NCBI GenBank assembly: GCA_019694875.1 | Contig: JAIBBC010000003.1 | Span: 484,469 to 548,468 of the forward strand | Origin: Cyclobacteriaceae bacterium | Lineage (GTDB): Bacteria > Bacteroidota > Bacteroidia > Cytophagales > Cyclobacteriaceae | Reading direction: 5' to 3' | Length of the DNA stretch: 64,000 nucleotides | Position numbers and translations under genes: made by a program | Notes under the pieces: model-generated | Told to the model about the DNA's origin: nothing | Databases searched by the model: none | The model's input: the letters and a program-made list of their open reading frames with translations, nothing else | Shown: positions 6,198 to 15,312 of the stretch, in pieces | Layout of the letters: every line of letters begins with the position of its first letter | Numbering within the stretch: the first letter of the stretch is position 1

Positions 6198-8507
6198 ATG
6201 GAAGAGAATCTCGCGCGCTGGACCGATCAAATCGCCAAGGAATTTGCACAACCCCTCAAGTACGTTAATGCCGTAGCCGAATTGCTGGCGGAAGGCGCCA
6301 CCATTCCGTTTATCTCGCGCTACCGCAAGGAGATGACGGGCAGCATGGATGAGGTGATGATCGCGAACATCCGCGACCGCATCGAACAACTGCGCGAACT
6401 CGACAAACGCAGGGAAGCGATCATCAGCTCGGTTGAAAAGCAGGGCAAGCTTACGCCTGAACTGATGTCGGCCATTGTGGCGGCACAAACGCTGGCGGAA
6501 TTGGAAGATATTTACCTCCCCTATAAACCGAAACGCAAAACGCGCGCAAGTGTGGCCAAAGAACGCGGCCTTGAACCGCTTGCGCAGAAACTGTTTGACC
6601 AGGAGAAATTTGATGTGGATGCATTTGCTGCTTCGTTCATCGATGCCGGCAAAGATGTGGCCGATGTACAGGCCGCGCTGGATGGTGCCCGCGACATTAT
6701 TGCGGAGTGGGTAAGCGAGAATCCGGATACGCGCAAAAACGTACGCGAACTGTTCTGGAAAGAAGGCGTGGTTACTTCGAAGGTGATGAAGGGCAAGGAA
6801 GCGGAAGGCCAGAAGTTTAAAGACTACTTTGAATGGAATGAACCGATTGCCAAAACGCCTTCGCACCGGTTGCTTGCCATGCGCAGGGGTGAGAAGGAAG
6901 GTATTCTCGCGCTCGACATTTTCCCGCCTGAAGAAGAAGCAATTGCTAAAATGGAGCGTCAGTATGTGAAGCACGACAACGCTGCCGCAGAACAGGTGAA
7001 GCTTGCCATTAAGGATTCATATAAACGCCTGCTGCGACCGTCACTCGAAACGGAGGTGCGCATGGAGTCGAAGATGAAGGCGGATGAAGAGGCGATTAAA
7101 GTGTTTGCTTCGAACCTGAAGGAACTGTTGCTGGCGGCACCCCTCGGACAAAAGAATGTACTCGCGCTTGACCCGGGTTTCCGGAGCGGTTGTAAAGTGG
7201 TGTGCCTCGACCGGCAGGGAAAACTATTACACCATGATGTGATTTATCCGCATGAGCCACAGCGCCAGGCAACACAAGCTGCAGCGTTGACTAAGTCGCT
7301 ATGCGACAAGTATGAGATTGAAGCGATTGCGATTGGAAACGGAACGGCAAGCCGCGAAACGGAAACGTTCGTGAAGGCTATCGGGCTTTCGAATAAAATT
7401 GTGATTGTGATGGTGAACGAAAGCGGGGCTTCGGTGTATTCGGCATCGGAGGTTGCGCGCGATGAATTCCCGGATAAAGATGTAACGGTGCGGGGCGCGG
7501 TGTCGATCGGAAGACGATTGGTTGATCCGCTTGCCGAACTTGTGAAGATCGATGCCAAGTCGATTGGCGTGGGTCAATACCAGCACGATGTGGAGCAGAC
7601 CAAACTGAAGCAGGGTTTGGATGACGTGGTGGTGAGCTGCGTGAACTCGGTTGGCGTTGAAGTGAACACGGCCAGCAAGGAGCTTCTCTCCTACGTGTCG
7701 GGATTGAGTCCGGCACTGGCCAAGAACATTGTTGAGTATCGCAATCAGAACGGTCCGTTTAAAGATCGCGAGTCGCTGAAGAAAGTGGCGCGACTGGGTG
7801 AAAAGGTGTTTGAACAGGCGGCAGGGTTTTTACGCATCCGCGAAGCGAAGAATCCGCTTGACGCGAGTGCGGTGCACCCGGAGAGCTATCGGATTGTTGA
7901 GCAGATGGCAAAAGACTTAAGCTGCTCGGTAAAAGACCTGATGACGAGCGCGGAACTGCGCAAGCAACTCGACTTGAAGAAATATGTAACGGAAAAGGTA
8001 GGCTTGCCTACGCTGACCGACATTCTATCGGAGCTCGAGAAGCCGGGCCGCGACCCGCGGAAGGTGTTTGAAATCTTCAGCTTCACGGAAGGCGTAAACA
8101 CAATTGCGGATTTGAAGATCGGCATGAAGATGCCCGGCATTGTTACAAATGTGACCAACTTCGGTGCGTTTGTAGACATTGGCGTTCACCAGGACGGCCT
8201 TGTTCACATCAGCCACCTGAGCGACAAGTTTATCAAGGACCCGAAAGAGGCAGTAACGGTAGCGCAGAAAGTAAACGTAACGGTTGTGGAAGTTGACGTT
8301 CCGCGGAAGCGCATTGGCTTGTCGATGAAGAGTAACCCGTTTGCGGATCAGGCCCCACCGGCTGAGAAGAAGTCGGCCCCGAAAGGTAAGCCGAACGCGA
8401 AGGGTGGCAATGCCGGTAAACGGGATGCAAAGCAGTTTAAACCGAAGGAGAAGGAAATGAGCATGGAGGAGAAACTGGCGTTGCTGAAGGAGAAGTTTAA
8501 GCGGTAA
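6198..8507 (+). CDS. tex: Tex-family S1 RNA-binding protein
   Basis: From ATG 6198 the protein has 769 residues; the ATG at 6177 lies over the promoter region and is rejected. The domain order is that of Tex: N-terminal helical domain with FISRYRKEMTG; YqgF/RNase-H-like domain starting VLALDPGFRSGCKVV; helix-hairpin-helix pair (NTASKELLSYVSGL, then FKDRESLKKVARLG); and a C-terminal S1 domain (GMKMPGIVTNVTNFGAFVD, GLVHISHLS). A lysine-rich tail follows. Tex proteins bind nucleic acid and affect transcription and translation. A good Bacteroidota -7 element (TATTTTTG, 6172-6179) sits just upstream, without a clear -33 box. The gene is monocistronic, with repeats on both sides. Confidence 0.95.
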   Translation: MEENLARWTDQIAKEFAQPLKYVNAVAELLAEGATIPFISRYRKEMTGSMDEVMIANIRDRIEQLRELDKRREAIISSVEKQGKLTPELMSAIVAAQTLAELEDIYLPYKPKRKTRASVAKERGLEPLAQKLFDQEKFDVDAFAASFIDAGKDVADVQAALDGARDIIAEWVSENPDTRKNVRELFWKEGVVTSKVMKGKEAEGQKFKDYFEWNEPIAKTPSHRLLAMRRGEKEGILALDIFPPEEEAIAKMERQYVKHDNAAAEQVKLAIKDSYKRLLRPSLETEVRMESKMKADEEAIKVFASNLKELLLAAPLGQKNVLALDPGFRSGCKVVCLDRQGKLLHHDVIYPHEPQRQATQAAALTKSLCDKYEIEAIAIGNGTASRETETFVKAIGLSNKIVIVMVNESGASVYSASEVARDEFPDKDVTVRGAVSIGRRLVDPLAELVKIDAKSIGVGQYQHDVEQTKLKQGLDDVVVSCVNSVGVEVNTASKELLSYVSGLSPALAKNIVEYRNQNGPFKDRESLKKVARLGEKVFEQAAGFLRIREAKNPLDASAVHPESYRIVEQMAKDLSCSVKDLMTSAELRKQLDLKKYVTEKVGLPTLTDILSELEKPGRDPRKVFEIFSFTEGVNTIADLKIGMKMPGIVTNVTNFGAFVDIGVHQDGLVHISHLSDKFIKDPKEAVTVAQKVNVTVVEVDVPRKRIGLSMKSNPFADQAPPAEKKSAPKGKPNAKGGNAGKRDAKQFKPKEKEMSMEEKLALLKEKFKR

Positions 8508-8560
8508 TGCCGTTGCGAGGTCTGCGCCCGGCTTCGGTTGATGAGATTGCTTCGCTGCGC

Positions 8561-8684
8561 TCGCAATGACGGGAGTGTAATGACGGGGTACGTCATTGCG
8601 AGGCATGCGCGCAGCGGATGCCGTGGCAATCTTAAGGCTAAATTGTGATTAAGATTGTTTCGGTGTTACAATGAGATTGCTTCG
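8561..8684. repeat. 124-bp direct repeat, copy 1
   Basis: Identical to 8778-8901 except for about four substitutions. It starts TCGCAATGACGGGAGTG and ends TGAGATTGCTTCG, so the duplication begins and ends within REP-like motifs. Confidence 0.9.
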
Positions 8685-8777
8685 CGTTGCTCGCAATGAC
8701 GGGAGATTGCTTGGGTTGTGCAATAAGATTGCTTCAGTCGGGAAAGTGTATGACCAGTTATGCTCAGGGTACCTCCT

Positions 8778-8901
8778 TCGCAATGACGGGAGTGTAATGA
8801 CGGGGTACGTCATTGCAAGGCATGCGCGCAGCGGATGCCGTGGCAATCTTAAGACTAAATTGTGATTAAGATTGGCTCGGTGTTACAATGAGATTGCTTC
8901 G
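8778..8901. repeat. 124-bp direct repeat, copy 2
   Basis: Second copy of the 8561-8684 sequence, 217 bp downstream in the same orientation. The copies are close enough to be a recent local duplication, for instance by recombination between REP motifs. Confidence 0.9.
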
Positions 8902-8960
8902 GTCGGATAAAGGCCGACCAGTGATTACTCCGGGTGCCTCCCTCGCAATGACGGGCGTAC

Positions 8961-10496
8961 TCAGTCGAGTCTAAACACCTGAATACCGTACGGTGGAAGT
9001 TCCAACGCGAAGTTGTTGTTATCCAGCTTGCGGGTTTCCTTGTTGAGCAGACTGGCTGCGCGTTGGTACTTGCGATTGTTATCAAGCCTGATGTTGACGC
9101 GTTCAGGGATGGCCGATAAACTAACCACTACCAGCACGGTTTCTTTTTCGGTGTGCCGGATGAAGGTGAAGAAGTCATCCTGATTGTTTTCCACTACCCG
9201 GTAGCTGCCGCTTGCCAGTGCTTCGCTGGATTTCTTTACTGCGATAATCTTCTTGTAATGATTGTATAATGAGCGCGGATCGTTCTTCTGCTCTTCGAGT
9301 GAGATGCGGTCGTTCGGTTTTACATTCGTGCTATCCCACCACGGGCCGGTGTTCTTGTACCAGAAGGTCATACCCGGCCCATCGGCTTTTGCATACCACT
9401 CGAACGCTTCCCGTACGGGGATATCGTTGCCGTCTGTTGCGCCTTTCATCTGCTTGCCTTTCATGCCCAGCTCCTGACCGTAGTAGATCAACGGAACTCC
9501 GCCCAGCAACAGGTTTAACGTTGCAGCAACCTTGAGTTTCTCAGTGGTCATGCCTTTTACGGAAGCGATCCTGCGGGTATCGTGATTCTCGATGAACACA
9601 ATCTGATCTTTTCCTGCCGGGTTTTTAGTAAGTACACTGTCGGCCGCTTTGGTCAGTTCCTTTTTATTAAACTGCTCAATAGCCCAGCTCAGGTAGAATG
9701 CAAACACGCGGTCTACTTCGGCATTCTTAAAGTATTCGCGACCGAGTGAAAACCAGTTGGCCTGCTCGGCAATGATTTTGATTTCAGGATTTGTCTTCTT
9801 AAGGTCTTTTACAATTGGCGTCCAGAACGTGCTGAACAGGTTTGAAACTTTTTTAAAATTATCCAGGTCGTCCATCATGTGATCGAAGCGGAAGCCGTCT
9901 ACCCCATCGTCAAACTGGCCGTCTTTGTTTGGATCCAGCCAGAAGTTCAAGACATCGAAGGTATACTGCCGCACGTCCGGGTTGTTCATATTCACGACTG
10001 CAATCTTGTGTTTCGAACCGTCATACAGTGTGAATTCGGGAACGTTGTAAAAGAAGAACGGCTTTTGGTTCAGGCTGTCGAGGTAGTACACATACGTGCT
10101 GTATTTCGACTTCGGGTTATTGAACGAGTCTTTATACCAGTCATGATCCTGCGTTACGTATTGCATTTCTACATCCTGATAGATTTTCATGTTCCGCTTG
10201 TGGATTTCCTTCACCAGGGCTAGGTATTCCGCCATGGTTCCGTATTCGGGATCGATCTTTTCGAAATCAATCGCGAAGTAGTTGTGGTAGAAACCGGAGT
10301 AGTACAAGGGTGTCAGCAAAACGGATGTGACGCCAAGGTCCTGTAAGTAATCGAGTTTTTGTTCCATTCCTTTCAGGTCGCCATGACCATCGCCATTGCT
10401 GTCGAAGAAGCTGCGCTGGAACACGTGGTAGATTACTTCCTGGGCTTGCGATTCGATCGCAGTGATGAGGCATAGAAGGAAGAGGAGTTTTTTCAT
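8961..10496 (-). CDS. Secreted GH13 alpha-amylase family enzyme
   Basis: The 511-residue protein has a signal peptide (MKKLLFLLCLITAIESQAQ). The GH13 landmarks are in order: VIYHVFQRSFFDSNGDG, FDHMMDD with the predicted nucleophile Asp205 (GFRFD), the acid/base Glu244 in IIAEQ, and ENHD with Asp306 as transition-state stabiliser. A C-terminal beta domain ends at IQVFRLD. It should hydrolyse or transfer alpha-glucans in the periplasm or at the surface. No SusC/SusD pair lies beside it, so it is not part of a standard utilisation locus. REP-like repeats flank both ends and it appears monocistronic. Confidence 0.92.
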   Translation of the reverse strand: MKKLLFLLCLITAIESQAQEVIYHVFQRSFFDSNGDGHGDLKGMEQKLDYLQDLGVTSVLLTPLYYSGFYHNYFAIDFEKIDPEYGTMAEYLALVKEIHKRNMKIYQDVEMQYVTQDHDWYKDSFNNPKSKYSTYVYYLDSLNQKPFFFYNVPEFTLYDGSKHKIAVVNMNNPDVRQYTFDVLNFWLDPNKDGQFDDGVDGFRFDHMMDDLDNFKKVSNLFSTFWTPIVKDLKKTNPEIKIIAEQANWFSLGREYFKNAEVDRVFAFYLSWAIEQFNKKELTKAADSVLTKNPAGKDQIVFIENHDTRRIASVKGMTTEKLKVAATLNLLLGGVPLIYYGQELGMKGKQMKGATDGNDIPVREAFEWYAKADGPGMTFWYKNTGPWWDSTNVKPNDRISLEEQKNDPRSLYNHYKKIIAVKKSSEALASGSYRVVENNQDDFFTFIRHTEKETVLVVVSLSAIPERVNIRLDNNRKYQRAASLLNKETRKLDNNNFALELPPYGIQVFRLD

Positions 10497-10534
10497 AGGG
10501 GTTAGGTTATTGGAGAAGGTATGGGGTTATGATG

Positions 10535-10630
10535 GGATTGCTTCGCTTCGCTCGCAATGACGGAGGCTGCGCTCGCAATGACGAGGAGATTGCTTCGCGT
10601 TGCTCGCAATGACGGAGGCTCGCAATGACG
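10535..10630. repeat. REP-like palindrome cluster
   Basis: Four copies of the CTCGCAATGACGG motif and two of GATTGCTTCGC occur in 96 bp. This is the same element family as 8508-8960. It fills the gap between the GH13 start and the stop of the GH127-type gene. Confidence 0.85.
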
Positions 10631-10631
10631 G

Positions 10632-12581
10632 TCATTTACCGGAAGGTTTAAAGGTTACCTGGCGTAAGATTGTTTGGCCCATCGGTACAAGTTTCACAGG
10701 CCCGGTGATCTTTGTTTCAGGATTATAGAGCGAAGTGGTAAACGTAAGTGTACCGGCATCGATCGCAACCGGGCTGCGCGTGTATTCGTAAACAACAAAC
10801 TTCTTCGGAGCATACTTCAGGTTATAAAATCCGGGAACGGGCCACGACTTGGTTTTCTCTTCTACTGCTTCTATGGGTACCGCCAGCACAAGCGCGCCCC
10901 ATGTAAAGTACTTCTCCCCGTTGATGTCATCGCGCACCTGAACCTTGGTATCAAAGCTCACCTCCACGGTTTCCGTACCGGTCCACGTTTTATCGATGAC
11001 GATAAATCCGTCTGACACCGTATGTTCTGCAGAAACCTTAACGCTTGCTGCCCATTCCGGCTTGCGGATTTTTAACGTAAACCGGGCATCTGCCGTAACC
11101 ACAAAACGGAACGTGTTTTCAAACGGGTAGTTTGTTTGCTCGTCCACGATAACCCTTTTGCCTGCAACCAAGGTTTCAACACGACTCGGACCTAACAGTG
11201 ACGCAACCAGAGCCTGGTCATTTTTCATCCACATGTATTGAATGTAGTATGGTGCAATCCTTCCGGCCATCGGCACGCAGCATACGGCTGCCTCCTGATG
11301 CACGGGTGAATATGAATACCGCGTCTGATTCTTGTCAGAGTTGTCGCCATTTAGTCCGCCCGTCATGTAGTATGAGTTATCCGACTTCAGGTAGGCTACA
11401 CAACTTTCTGACGGATGACGCGCACCCTGCGCTGCGTTGAAGAATATTTTCTCGGCTTTATCCGCGAAAGCGTGATCACCTGTTTTGCGCAACAATTCGG
11501 CATAGCTGTGCATGAGTTCGTGCATGGAGCAATATTCGTAGCCACGCTTGGTAGCGTCTGCCTTTCTTCCCCCGATCCATTCATCGCCTACTCCGGCACC
11601 GGAGGCGGTGGTTTCCAATACAATCTTTTCCAGAAAGTGATCAAGCGCATGCTTCAACTCCGGGTTCCCGGAAGCATAATAGGCGGCCGTAACGCTGCGC
11701 AAATGTTCGTACACGTGAACTCCGTGGGTACTCAACAGCAGGGTATCGTTAACCAGCTTTTTGTATTGTGCAGATTCATTCAACTCCTGTTCGGAGAAGT
11801 CTTGATACAGAAAGAGACAATAATCGCGGTACGCAGTCTTTCCGGTAATCCGGTAAAGCGTCTCAAACACATCCGTGATCGCCAAACCATGCGAAGTTCC
11901 GCCTACGTTCGGCTGCTTCGAATAAAAGGGACGGGATTTACCTGCGGGGTAATTGTCCATCACGTTTTGTATCGCGCGTTCGATTGCCGTTAGTACTTTT
12001 TGATCATTTGAATATTCATACCACGCCAGAAGCCCGCGGAGCACCGTAGCTTTTGCCCAGAGCTCCCCGTTCTCGTTGTCGAACTTATAGCGAAGATCTT
12101 TGTCGTAAATTCCCAGGTAGCCGTCTTCATCCTGTGTGGCAAGGATGTAATCGACATACATTTTTAGTTTCGCGAGGTGCTCCTGATCCTGTAACAGGAT
12201 CGCGCTGCGGATGTAGCCATCACGCCAGTTGCTTTGGGTTTCGCTGTTCCACCATAAGAACTGAATCTGCCAGTCGCCCGGAACACCCAGCGCACCCACA
12301 TCTTTACTCTTCATATTCTCCGACAAGCGGTGTTCGCCATAGATTTTGTCCTCCATGGTAAGTTTCGGCACCAACGTGTCTAACCGTCCGACAAACCCAT
12401 CGAGGTTCTCACGGATTTGCTTTTTGATCCACCCTTCCGGTTTTACTTCTGCCAGGGTTACCGGCTGATAGACTTCCTGCAGCGGTTCGATCTTATCGAA
12501 AGGCGATTGAACATTTTCCGGCTGACTACACGCAACCATGATCACACAAAACAAACCTGACAAGACACGCGTAGTTTTCAT
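10632..12581 (-). CDS. GH127-type glycoside hydrolase lipoprotein (DUF1680, beta-L-arabinofuranosidase-like)
   Basis: The 649-residue protein has a lipoprotein signal ending MVAC (Cys18). The family pattern is clear: PEGWIKKQIRENLDGF near the start, the (alpha/alpha) barrel repeats (WRDGYIRSAILL, DEDGYLGIY, GELWAKATVLRGLLAWYEY), the E-x-C in YEYCSMHELM and the double cysteine in AVCCVP. In characterised GH127 enzymes that Glu and those three Cys bind zinc and one Cys is the nucleophile, so the active site looks intact. The substrate here is not proven; DUF1680 covers several specificities. The start lies 9 bp after the stop of the isomerase/epimerase gene, in one operon with it and the PhyH-like gene. 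Confidence 0.85.
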   Translation of the reverse strand: MKTTRVLSGLFCVIMVACSQPENVQSPFDKIEPLQEVYQPVTLAEVKPEGWIKKQIRENLDGFVGRLDTLVPKLTMEDKIYGEHRLSENMKSKDVGALGVPGDWQIQFLWWNSETQSNWRDGYIRSAILLQDQEHLAKLKMYVDYILATQDEDGYLGIYDKDLRYKFDNENGELWAKATVLRGLLAWYEYSNDQKVLTAIERAIQNVMDNYPAGKSRPFYSKQPNVGGTSHGLAITDVFETLYRITGKTAYRDYCLFLYQDFSEQELNESAQYKKLVNDTLLLSTHGVHVYEHLRSVTAAYYASGNPELKHALDHFLEKIVLETTASGAGVGDEWIGGRKADATKRGYEYCSMHELMHSYAELLRKTGDHAFADKAEKIFFNAAQGARHPSESCVAYLKSDNSYYMTGGLNGDNSDKNQTRYSYSPVHQEAAVCCVPMAGRIAPYYIQYMWMKNDQALVASLLGPSRVETLVAGKRVIVDEQTNYPFENTFRFVVTADARFTLKIRKPEWAASVKVSAEHTVSDGFIVIDKTWTGTETVEVSFDTKVQVRDDINGEKYFTWGALVLAVPIEAVEEKTKSWPVPGFYNLKYAPKKFVVYEYTRSPVAIDAGTLTFTTSLYNPETKITGPVKLVPMGQTILRQVTFKPSGK

Positions 12582-12590
12582 GAGGGGTAG

Positions 12591-13424
12591 TTAAGACTTT
12601 AGTTTCATCGACAACATATTCTTGATCTGTACATTCACCCGCCATTGATCGGCCAAAGGTTCTTGGGAATACGGCATGACAGGCATGTACGGGACCGGTC
12701 CGAATTCAGGTGTGATCGTCATAAACGGCATTTCCTTTTGCTCTTCACCCGACAGAATTTCCTTCCACCAACCGATAAAGGTGTCGACATGATTCTTCCA
12801 TTCCGGTGCGAATGGATCATTTACCTGCGGTGAATGTTCGAATCCAATCCGCGCATGGATATGCCGAACGCGCGGGAACACGTGTTTCAATATTTCATGC
12901 TGATCGTGGAGCAAAGTTTCTGACACGGTACACCAGTGTGAAAAGTCGGCCGTCAACTTCAGGTTTGGGTACTTCTGCAGATACGGCAACAACGAAGCGG
13001 AATGAAAGGTAAACCGGCCGCGATGCGTTTCATGAAAAACCGGGATGCCGGATTGGCGCGCAACATCGTCCGCTATCGCAATCGCCCGGCAATTATCTTC
13101 AAACGAAAAGTAATCTTTACCAGTATGGCTGTTGATGAAGTCAGGCTTCAGGCTGGCCAGGTATTCGAGCCGCGACCGCATGCGCGCGAGATAAGCATCC
13201 ACCGATTCATCCGCGGGGCCTAAAACCTGTTGCGCGATGAATAGAAAGTCGGGTTTGGCCAACCGAACACTGGCGAGTGCCGACTGAAATTCATCCACAA
13301 ATAGTTTATCCTCAGGCGGGTTGATCTCCACACCATCGAATCCTTCCGCGATTACGCGCGCGAGAAACACCGTTGGGGTTGTTCCCTCCTGTCCCCAGAA
13401 GGAACATGCGAACCGGACATTCAT
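12591..13424 (-). CDS. Sugar phosphate isomerase/epimerase-like TIM-barrel protein
   Basis: The 277-residue protein belongs to the xylose-isomerase-like AP endonuclease 2 superfamily: FDGVEINPP near residue 33, FINSHTGKDYFSFE, the metal-site strands VFHETHRGR and LTADFSHW, and VRHIHARIGFEH. His, Glu and Asp positions expected for a divalent metal site are present. It likely isomerises or epimerises a sugar or sugar derivative in the cytoplasm; the substrate is unknown. Its start overlaps the stop of the PhyH-like gene by one base (TGATG), indicating translational coupling. Confidence 0.85.
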   Translation of the reverse strand: MNVRFACSFWGQEGTTPTVFLARVIAEGFDGVEINPPEDKLFVDEFQSALASVRLAKPDFLFIAQQVLGPADESVDAYLARMRSRLEYLASLKPDFINSHTGKDYFSFEDNCRAIAIADDVARQSGIPVFHETHRGRFTFHSASLLPYLQKYPNLKLTADFSHWCTVSETLLHDQHEILKHVFPRVRHIHARIGFEHSPQVNDPFAPEWKNHVDTFIGWWKEILSGEEQKEMPFMTITPEFGPVPYMPVMPYSQEPLADQWRVNVQIKNMLSMKLKS

Positions 13425-14242
13425 CAGTACAATACCGGGTTAATGGGTGAATTAATTACTTCACCAACGATTGCTCCCGGGCACCAGGTGTTCCAGTCGT
13501 TAATCTGATTTTTATTTTCCGGCTGCTTCAATCGCATGTCGCGGTCCATGTAAATCACGGTCATCACTTTCCGCATTTTGTCGGTGGTGTTTGCGCCGGC
13601 GCGATGGAACACCCACCCGGAATGAAAGCTCACTTCCCCAATATCGAACGCTTCAATAACATGTTTAAAGTCGGTTACCCGCAACCGCTGCTGGATCAGT
13701 GTCTCGCTTTCGTCGCCAATTTCAAGTTCGCGGCCTTCAACAATCTGGTGACTGCCGGCACTGAATTCGAGAGGACCCATCTCAAGCGGAGTAGCCTGCA
13801 GCGGAATCCACGCGGTAACAGTTTTGTCGGTCTGTAATGGCCAGTAGTATTGATCGGCATGCCACGGAGTAATTCCGCCACCACCTTCTTTGAATAAGGC
13901 CTGATCGTGATATAATCGAACACCATCAACCTGCATCAGGTCGGCCGCAATTTTTGCCAGTCGTTTACTGAACACGAATTGTTTGACCTCTTCATCTTCC
14001 CGCCAGAGGTTGAACAGCTGAAGAAACGCTTTACCGTAAGTATCGCGTTCATCCACTTTTGTTTTCACGGTATTCATTTTCGCCACCCGATCGGAAATGG
14101 CTTTATTGAAATACTCCATTGTTTCCGGATTGAATACCTGCCGGAGTTTGATGAATCGGTTCTTCTCATAGAAGTCGATTTGTTCGGGCGAAAGCTCAAA
14201 AGGCTTATCGAGCCATTCGCGGACAGAAAGGGGTATCGCCAT
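13424..14242 (-). CDS. Phytanoyl-CoA dioxygenase (PhyH) family Fe(II)/2-oxoglutarate oxygenase
   Basis: The 272-residue protein carries the PhyH iron-binding facial triad, H-x-D in PWHADQYYW and a distal His in FHRAGANTT. The Arg expected to bind 2-oxoglutarate follows in MRKVMTVIYMD. Bacterial PhyH proteins hydroxylate diverse small molecules, including sugars and secondary metabolites, so the substrate should not be read as phytanoyl-CoA. It is the first gene of a three-gene minus-strand operon with the TIM-barrel enzyme and GH127-type hydrolase, divergent from an AraC regulator, which points to modified-sugar catabolism. Confidence 0.85.
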   Translation of the reverse strand: MAIPLSVREWLDKPFELSPEQIDFYEKNRFIKLRQVFNPETMEYFNKAISDRVAKMNTVKTKVDERDTYGKAFLQLFNLWREDEEVKQFVFSKRLAKIAADLMQVDGVRLYHDQALFKEGGGGITPWHADQYYWPLQTDKTVTAWIPLQATPLEMGPLEFSAGSHQIVEGRELEIGDESETLIQQRLRVTDFKHVIEAFDIGEVSFHSGWVFHRAGANTTDKMRKVMTVIYMDRDMRLKQPENKNQINDWNTWCPGAIVGEVINSPINPVLY

Positions 14243-14367
14243 ACGAATTAGTTAGTGCTCAAAAGTACATGATCGCAGGTGCGGCTGTTTACACAAAAAA
14301 GTCAATTAATAGCACTATATTGACACGTTATGCCGCAGAAAATCCTCTACAGGCTAAAATTGTACTA

Positions 14368-15207
14368 ATGAAGGCTCAATTTGAAGATATCGCGAGCAAG
14401 AAAGGTGCTGAGTCATTTCTGGCGTACGCGTTTAACGTGCCGTATTTTGAATTCAAATGGCACTATCATCCCGAATATGAGCTTACGCTGATCACGCAAG
14501 GCGACGGCAAACGCCTCGTGGGCGATTCGTACGAGAGTTATACGTCAGGTGACCTGGTTTTACTGGGATCGGAATTGCCACACACCTGGACGAGTGAGAC
14601 GCTTCAAGACAAAACGGTATCAGCCGTGGTAGTTCAATTCCCGCACGACTTCATTCACAGGTTTTCCGGATTGGAAGAATTTAAGTCCATCGAAGCGTTA
14701 TTGGCTGCATCGGAGCGAGGCCTGTTCTTTCCTGATGCAGAATCTGTCCGGGCCGAACTCGAATTACTTCCGGCACGTCAGGGTGTTGAAAAGATCACGT
14801 CACTGATTAACATTCTCCAACACCTGAGCATCCAGCGGCACCAGAAGCTTTCGTCAGCTTCCTTTCATCCCGTTAAGGGAGAAGAGACGGAAAGTCGTGT
14901 GAACAAAGTTTGCCAGTACATTCAGAAATATTTCGATGAGCCGCTCAAGCTGGATCAGGCGGCTGCTCTGATTCATTTGTCGCGCAGCGCGTTCAGTAAA
15001 TTTTTCAAACGCGCCACGGGCAAAACTTTTTCCGACTATGTGAACGACATCCGAATTGGGAAGGCGTGCCGTCTGCTGACGGAAACTGATAAAGCCATTA
15101 ATGAAATTGCGTATGCCACGGGGTTCGACAGCCTGACGTATTTTAACCGTGTATTCCTGAAAAAGAAAGGCGTTACACCGCGGCAATTTCGTACCGGACT
15201 TCGTTAG
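14368..15207 (+). CDS. AraC-family transcriptional regulator with cupin sensor domain
   Basis: From ATG 14368 the protein has 279 residues. The open frame begins at 14269, but those 33 extra codons overlie the divergent promoter region. The N-terminal half is a cupin-type ligand domain (WHYHPEYELTLI, SGDLVLLGSELPHTW). The C-terminal 100 residues are the double helix-turn-helix (LDQAAALIHLSRSAFSKFFK, and INEIAYATGFDSLTYFNRVF followed by VTPRQFR). It is divergent from the PhyH/epimerase/GH127 operon across about 125 bp and is the obvious candidate regulator of that operon, responding to a sugar-like ligand. Confidence 0.9.
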   Translation: MKAQFEDIASKKGAESFLAYAFNVPYFEFKWHYHPEYELTLITQGDGKRLVGDSYESYTSGDLVLLGSELPHTWTSETLQDKTVSAVVVQFPHDFIHRFSGLEEFKSIEALLAASERGLFFPDAESVRAELELLPARQGVEKITSLINILQHLSIQRHQKLSSASFHPVKGEETESRVNKVCQYIQKYFDEPLKLDQAAALIHLSRSAFSKFFKRATGKTFSDYVNDIRIGKACRLLTETDKAINEIAYATGFDSLTYFNRVFLKKKGVTPRQFRTGLR

Positions 15208-15211
15208 GCGA

Positions 15212-15238
15212 GATTAATCTTTACAACTCCAACTCGAT
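15212..15238. repeat. 27-bp direct repeat copying the parC 3' end, copy 1
   Basis: The sequence from GATTAATC to ACTCGAT is identical to 15313-15339, which includes the last codons and stop of parC. This copy is outside any gene, between the araC-type gene and the palindromic element. Confidence 0.9.
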
Positions 15239-15276
15239 AATGAAATAACAAAAGGGGTATTCATAACAAATAACAA

Positions 15277-15306
15277 AGGGACGCAACATTTTGCGTCCCT
15301 ACATTT
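15277..15306. terminator. Palindromic hairpin, likely terminator between convergent genes
   Basis: A perfect 10-bp stem AGGGACGCAA / TTGCGTCCCT with a CATT loop, followed on the plus strand by TACATTTTT. It would end transcription of the araC-type gene. The stem sequence also looks like a dispersed palindromic repeat and it lies between two 27-bp direct repeats. Confidence 0.6.
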
Positions 15307-15312
15307 TTATCG

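Larger units (their letters stand above)
8508..8960. repeat. REP-like palindrome cluster (no gene)
   Basis: This 450-bp intergenic patch is filled with copies of a short palindromic motif of the type GAGATTGCTTCG...CTCGCAATGACGG and its complement GTCATTGCGAGG. Frames that appear open here translate the repeat only. It lies between the stop of tex and the stop of the GH13 gene, where transcription converges. No coding or RNA gene was recognised. Confidence 0.85.

Noticed and set aside
6189-6974. 261-codon minus-strand frame within tex
   Set aside because: It is a shadow of Tex coding sequence; its protein is Arg/Phe-rich with no family features.
8348-8846. Minus-strand frames at the end of tex and in the spacer, sharing an MPRHPLRACLAMTY start
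   Set aside because: They translate the REP-like repeat and are duplicated only because the repeat is.
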